The translations under genes and the position numbers were made by a program. From assembly GCA_030642525.1 (NCBI GenBank), contig DAOWNO010000069.1, positions 1 to 8,622 on the forward strand: a stretch of DNA of 8,622 bases, written 5' to 3'. Under the pieces are notes generated by a model, which saw only the letters and a program-made list of their open reading frames with translations, was not told the origin of the DNA and did not search any database. Position 1 is the stretch's first letter, and each line of letters starts with the position of its first letter. Source of the stretch: Candidatus Aegiribacteria sp. Lineage in GTDB: Bacteria > Fermentibacterota > Fermentibacteria > Fermentibacterales > JCC-6. This document shows positions 5,904 through 8,622 of the stretch, piece by piece.

Positions 5904-6974
5904 ATGGGAAGACAGATACGACCTGATTGGGAAGGCGCCCTGCACCATGTTATGGCTCGCGGGATTGATGGCAGAGCTGTATTCAACTCCACATTGGATC
6001 GCTCAGACCTGTATCAGAGGCTATCTAAACTCGTTGCTATCACTGGAATTCGCGTCTATGCGTGGGTAATAATGCCAAATCATTTACATCTTCTTGTTCG
6101 CACCGGAAGCAAACCTGTCAGTACATTCATGCACAGGTTGCTTACCGGATATGCTGTCTGTTACAATCGGAGAGAAGATAGAAGTGGTCATGTCTTTCAG
6201 GGAAGATTCAAGTCTATACTGGTCCATGAAGAGGAATATTTTCTGCAGCTGGTCAAGTATATCCACTGTAACCCGCTAAAGGCTGGTATAGTAGATAATT
6301 ATGAATCACTACCGTATTACAATTGGTCAGGTCACGCAAGCCTTATGGGCGTAAAATATACGTCATGGCAGGACGTGGATTTCGTACTTTCTAAATTCGA
6401 TATTCAAGACATCAAACCAAGGCAGAAATATCTAAAATTCATTAAAGAAGAAATGAGTGATAAAGAGACTCTAAAGCTGATTTGGGGTAATTACTCGATC
6501 GGTAGAGCAGGAATCACCGCTGTTTCATATGATGAAGACGCTGACAAATGGAATAGATGCTGCAAAATTCTGGGATCAAGAGAATTCGCCCTGGATGTCA
6601 TGAAAAGGCTAAAAGGTCCAGGTTCGTGGCCCTGTAGAGAACGCCAGAATATACATGATGCAATTGAGACTGTTCTGGATTGGGCTGCTGAGAAATGGGG
6701 AGTATCGTTGAATACTATCAGAGGAAATCACAGAACTTCTGAACTCTCAAACGCTCGCGCCGTTATAGCATGGGTATGTTGGAAGCAATTGGGGTTAAGT
6801 AAGACTGAATGTGCAAAACTTCTCCATAAAAGCAGATCAGGGATATCAAAAGCGATTTGCAGAGGTTCTCTGCTCGCAGAAGATAGTACTATATCCAATG
6901 AAATTAGTTTGCTAAGTGTCGCAAGTGACGTCCGACCCCACCAGATACAATGGGGTCGGTTCCGAAAGAGCTAA
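5904..6974 (+). CDS. REP-associated tyrosine transposase with DnaA-like C-terminal helix-turn-helix (356 aa)
   Basis: This is a single-strand DNA transposase of the Y1/HUH superfamily, RAYT branch. The N-terminus GRQIRPDWEGALHHVMARG is the usual RAYT opening. The metal-binding HUH motif is H60-L-H62 in MPNHLHLLV, and Tyr119 in LVKYIHCNPLKAG is the expected nucleophile; GHVFQGRFKS is also typical. After the ~150-residue catalytic domain comes a helical extension with LSNARAVIAWVCWKQLGLS and a following HTH segment (about 280-321), resembling DnaA domain IV, found in a subset of RAYTs. I chose ATG 5904 because it gives the family N-terminus; the earlier in-frame ATG 5766 would read through the inverted repeat. 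The frame runs through the right repeat to TAA 6972-6974 and overlaps the convergent thiF stop by three bases. Key residues are intact, so it may be active. Confidence 0.92.
   Translation: MGRQIRPDWEGALHHVMARGIDGRAVFNSTLDRSDLYQRLSKLVAITGIRVYAWVIMPNHLHLLVRTGSKPVSTFMHRLLTGYAVCYNRREDRSGHVFQGRFKSILVHEEEYFLQLVKYIHCNPLKAGIVDNYESLPYYNWSGHASLMGVKYTSWQDVDFVLSKFDIQDIKPRQKYLKFIKEEMSDKETLKLIWGNYSIGRAGITAVSYDEDADKWNRCCKILGSREFALDVMKRLKGPGSWPCRERQNIHDAIETVLDWAAEKWGVSLNTIRGNHRTSELSNARAVIAWVCWKQLGLSKTECAKLLHKSRSGISKAICRGSLLAEDSTISNEISLLSVASDVRPHQIQWGRFRKS
6913..6939 (-). repeat. Right inverted repeat of the RAYT element (27 bp)
   Basis: It is the reverse complement of 5781-5807 with one mismatch. It lies inside the 3' coding end of the transposase gene, which therefore encodes part of its own terminus. 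Confidence 0.85.
6932..6959. repeat. Hairpin at the right end of the RAYT element
   Basis: CCGACCCC (6932-6939) and GGGGTCGG (6952-6959) form a perfect 8-bp stem with a 12-base loop. IS200/IS605-type transposases recognise such terminal hairpins in single-stranded DNA. In RNA it could weakly terminate either of the converging genes, but no U-run follows on the + strand. Confidence 0.6.
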
Positions 6975-7582
6975 GTCCTACCCTGGACGAGGAGTTCGAT
7001 GATTTCATTGGCCATCATGTTTGCGACAATACCCACCCTGGAGGATAGAGTCCCCAGCGAAAGGTCGCTTTTCTGATCGCCCACAAGTGTGAAATCCTCT
7101 CTTCTGTCCACTCTGATTAAATCAGTTCTGCCGTACCCGGCAAGTCCTGAACAAGCAACGACCGGTTTTCCCGGAAGCCCTGTCAGCCAGGTTTCAAGTA
7201 GCATCACTTTTGCTTCGGCGCTGTCAAACGCTTCAACAAGCAGGTCACACTCCGAATAGATGGAACAGGCATTTTGTTTGTCTATTATCCTGTTGTGAAT
7301 TTCTATTGCGGCATCGGGATTTATTAGTTCCAGATTATGCTTCAGCGCTTCAACTTTAGGATAACCAATCTGATCCCTGAAATAGAACTGTCTGTTGAGG
7401 TTGGGAAGTTCAACGGAATCAAAATCGGCGATTACGAGCCTGTCCACACCCGCGCGAATGAGAATTGCTGCTATATTCGATCCTATTCCGCCAGCTCCGG
7501 CTATACCCACTGACGATCTGTTGAGAAAAAATGTGAGGCCAGGCGGATTGTCTCTGAAAGCATTGGTTTCTTCTTTAATCAT
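6971..7582 (-). CDS. ThiF-family (E1-like) sulfur-carrier adenylyltransferase (203 aa)
   Basis: ThiF/MoeB/HesA proteins adenylate the C-terminal Gly-Gly of a sulfur carrier (ThiS for thiamin, MoaD for molybdopterin). Visible features, numbered from the start used here, are the nucleotide-binding GIAGAGGIGSN (about 25-35), the ADFDSVELPNLNRQ region with Asp, Asn and Arg for ATP, YPKVEAL with the conserved Lys, and EAFDSAEAK. The closest type I recognise is the short ThiF family 2 (about 200 aa), which lacks the CxxC zinc pairs and the catalytic-Cys tail of MoeB. The start at ATG 7582 gives the family length; ATG 7666 would add 28 residues (MKVTNCSSRKQ...) with three Cys and no family resemblance. 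Neither has a good ribosome site. No thiS or moaD gene lies in the window. Next to a tungstate importer and an AOR gene, a MoaD partner is as plausible as ThiS. It points towards wtpA, with only the mobile element between. Confidence 0.85.
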   Translation of the reverse strand: MIKEETNAFRDNPPGLTFFLNRSSVGIAGAGGIGSNIAAILIRAGVDRLVIADFDSVELPNLNRQFYFRDQIGYPKVEALKHNLELINPDAAIEIHNRIIDKQNACSIYSECDLLVEAFDSAEAKVMLLETWLTGLPGKPVVACSGLAGYGRTDLIRVDRREDFTLVGDQKSDLSLGTLSSRVGIVANMMANEIIELLVQGRT

Positions 7583-7668
7583 ATTAAATTCTAAACAATC
7601 ATTTCCGTATGTGCCAATACATATTCTGGAGGGTTGTTTCCTGCTACTGCAATTTGTAACTTTCATGG

Positions 7669-7713
7669 GTATATTTCAGTGATATTTTTCATTATCACTA
7701 TTAGTATATTTCA
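7669..7713. promoter_or_regulatory. Spaced direct repeats between the divergent thiF and AOR-type genes
   Basis: GTATATTTCA occurs at 7669-7678 and again at 7704-7713, with a looser copy (GATATTTTTCA, 7681-7691) between them. They lie in the A+T-rich region upstream of the AOR-type gene, where its promoter should be. They could be sites for a shared regulator; chance in A+T-rich DNA is a real alternative, and no convincing -35/-10 pair was found. Confidence 0.25.
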
Positions 7714-7734
7714 TGCGATTACTGGCGCAAACAC

Positions 7735-7740
7735 AGGGAG
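7735..7740 (+). promoter_or_regulatory. Shine-Dalgarno site for the AOR-type gene
   Basis: AGGGAG ends six bases before ATG 7747. The upstream TTG at 7741 would abut the site and is rejected as the start. Confidence 0.75.
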
Positions 7741-7746
7741 TTGTCT

Positions 7747-8556
7747 ATGGCAAATACACGCAATGCCGGTGAGATTCTTGAGAAGCAGAAGGTTCTCGGT
7801 ACTTTCGAGTACAACCCTAAACCCTCCATACGAGGGTATACGGGGGAAATACTAAGAGTTGATATCTCAGAGCCTTCCTTCAGAATCATACCGGTAACCG
7901 AAAAAATGAAAGAGGTTTTCACCGGAGGAAAAGGGTTCGATCTCTGGCTGATGTGGCAGGAAGTAACATCCGAAACGAAATGGGACAGTCCTGAGAACTC
8001 TATATGCATAGCAGCAGGTCCTCTTGGCGGTACCCCTTCATTCTCAGGATCCGGCAAATCAATCGTAACAACCATATCCCCAACTACAGGATCCGCTGTT
8101 GACTCCAATGTTGGGGGGCACTTCGGCCCGTTACTGAAGTTCTCAGGTTTCGATTGCCTTGTTATCACCGGAAAATCTGAGAATGAGGTGATAATCTTCA
8201 TTGACGGGATGAATGGAAGAGTTCAGGTGATTGAATCACCTCTTCTCTCCGTGAACTCCCATCTGGCCGCAGAGGAACTGGCTGAAATGTACTCCGATAA
8301 CGATGACGACAAGCGGCATATTTCGACTGTTTCATCCGGTAGCGGAGCGGATCATGCATGGATCGGATGCCTGAATTTCTCCTGGTGGGACTGGAGAAGA
8401 AAAACCATGAGGCTGAAACAGGCCGGAAGAGGTGGAACAGGCACCGTATTCCGCAATAAGGGACTTAAGGCACTTGTTGTAAAAGCTCCAAAAACAAGAC
8501 CTGTATGGACGATTTCCCCGCAGGATTCATCCCCGGGGGAGGTATACAATGATTGA
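7747..8556 (+). CDS. Stand-alone aldehyde ferredoxin oxidoreductase N-terminal-domain protein (269 aa)
   Basis: The protein matches the N-terminal domain of tungsten-dependent AORs, which oxidise aldehydes to acids using a tungsten bis-pterin. Recognisable stretches are RGYTGEILRVDI (29-40), TGGKGFDLWLMW (59-70), IAAGPLGGTPSFSGSG (88-103), TTGSAVDSNVGGHFGP (113-128), KFSGFDCLVITGK and AGRGGTGTVFRNKGLKALVV (226-245). A full AOR is about 600 residues; this chain stops at 269, after the N-terminal domain, and lacks the C-x2-C-x3-C cluster motif and the second pterin-binding half. The first ~28 residues are an extension not typical of AOR. The stop overlaps the next gene by eight bases, which is not the rest of AOR but a NuoE-like start, so this is a domain-sized gene and not an obvious frameshift. 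The missing half may be encoded beyond the window. It may pair with it in a multisubunit NAD-linked oxidoreductase. Confidence 0.85.
   Translation: MANTRNAGEILEKQKVLGTFEYNPKPSIRGYTGEILRVDISEPSFRIIPVTEKMKEVFTGGKGFDLWLMWQEVTSETKWDSPENSICIAAGPLGGTPSFSGSGKSIVTTISPTTGSAVDSNVGGHFGPLLKFSGFDCLVITGKSENEVIIFIDGMNGRVQVIESPLLSVNSHLAAEELAEMYSDNDDDKRHISTVSSGSGADHAWIGCLNFSWWDWRRKTMRLKQAGRGGTGTVFRNKGLKALVVKAPKTRPVWTISPQDSSPGEVYND
8535..8542 (+). promoter_or_regulatory. Strong Shine-Dalgarno site for the NuoE-like gene
   Basis: GGGGGAGG ends six bases before ATG 8549, within the last codons of the AOR-type gene. It supports real, coupled initiation of the next gene. Confidence 0.8.
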
Positions 8557-8622
8557 TATCAGCATAGTCGATTCGATTATAGATAAATGGAATTCCGATC
8601 CGGACTTCGTTATCGAAATGAT
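8549..8622 (+). CDS. Start of a NuoE-like (thioredoxin-fold 2Fe-2S) redox subunit, 3'-partial
   Basis: Only 24 codons are present: MIDISIVDSIIDKWNSDPDF then VIEM. The pattern of a short helix, a K(W/Y)xxDP turn and a second helix starting IxxM/L is the usual opening of NuoE/HoxE/HydC-type subunits, which typically go on to LQDIQxxxGYLP. Those residues and the four 2Fe-2S cysteines lie beyond the edge and were not seen. The ATG overlaps the AOR-type stop by eight bases and has a strong ribosome site, so the two products are probably made together. If correct, it links the AOR-type protein to NAD(H) or a flavin subunit. The call rests on a very short stretch. Confidence 0.5.
   Translation, partial: MIDISIVDSIIDKWNSDPDFVIEM

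Larger units (their letters stand above)
5762..6959 (+). mobile_element. RAYT-type mobile element (about 1.2 kb)
   Basis: The element consists of a REP-associated tyrosine transposase gene between 27-bp inverted repeats (5781-5807 and 6913-6939, one mismatch). Outside these are short direct repeats of ACAATGGGGTCG: two in tandem at the left (5762-5787) and one at the right (6947-6959). It lies between the thiF stop and the wtpA upstream region, two genes that face the same way. The limits are taken from the outermost repeats and may be off by a few bases. No clear target duplication is seen, as expected for HUH single-strand transposition. Confidence 0.75.

Noticed and set aside
5762..6974. 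CRISPR-like array or tandem repeat array
   Set aside because: Only three copies of a 13-bp unit occur, placed at the element ends, with no regular spacers.
7583..7666. 28-residue N-terminal extension of the ThiF-like protein
   Set aside because: It lacks family resemblance, is Cys-rich unlike the rest, and has no ribosome site; kept as an alternative start only.
7719..8201. 160-codon minus-strand frame opposite the AOR-type gene
   Set aside because: The + strand frame has clear AOR motifs and a ribosome site; the antisense frame shows no motif and is a shadow.

Overview
The window reads as a stretch of chromosome from a strictly anaerobic bacterium. It carries an oxygen-sensitive class III (glycyl-radical) ribonucleotide reductase, a tungstate/molybdate ABC importer of the WtpABC type, a protein resembling the N-terminal domain of tungsten-dependent aldehyde ferredoxin oxidoreductases (AOR), and the first codons of a NuoE-like redox subunit. 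Shine-Dalgarno sites and a REP-associated tyrosine transposase (RAYT) point to Bacteria rather than Archaea. The lineage cannot be named from sequence alone; an uncultured or candidate anaerobic phylum is plausible but unproven.

Layout. Bases 2-2176 (+): the 3' part of nrdD (5' end outside the window), a separate 56-residue glycyl-radical peptide in the +1 frame, and nrdG from a TTG start; neighbours overlap by 8 and 4 bases. Bases 2175-2323: a 149-bp non-autonomous mobile element with perfect 25-bp inverted ends, holding the last ~37 codons of a transposase gene. Bases 2301-5677 (-): an operon read right to left, wtpA-wtpB-wtpC, then a MobB-like protein without a P-loop but with an iron-sulfur-type Cys cluster. 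Bases 5762-6959: a complete RAYT-type mobile element with 27-bp inverted repeats and short direct repeats. Bases 6971-7582 (-): a ThiF/MoeB-like adenylyltransferase. Bases 7747-8622 (+): the AOR N-terminal-domain gene and the start of a NuoE-like gene, running off the right edge.

How the genes fit together. Wtp proteins import tungstate or molybdate. The MobB-like and ThiF/MoeB-like proteins are plausible helpers for pterin cofactor assembly, and the divergent AOR-type genes are the plausible users of the metal cofactor. ThiF, wtpABC and the MobB-like gene all lie on the minus strand, and only the RAYT element separates thiF from wtpA, so they may once have been one operon. The NrdD/NrdG block is an independent anaerobic module whose radical-bearing domain is a separate polypeptide.

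The points most worth a second look are the split class III RNR, the stand-alone AOR N-terminal domain paired with a NuoE-like subunit, the P-loop-less MobB-like protein in the tungstate operon, and the two mobile elements that reshaped the gene ends and possibly the operon.
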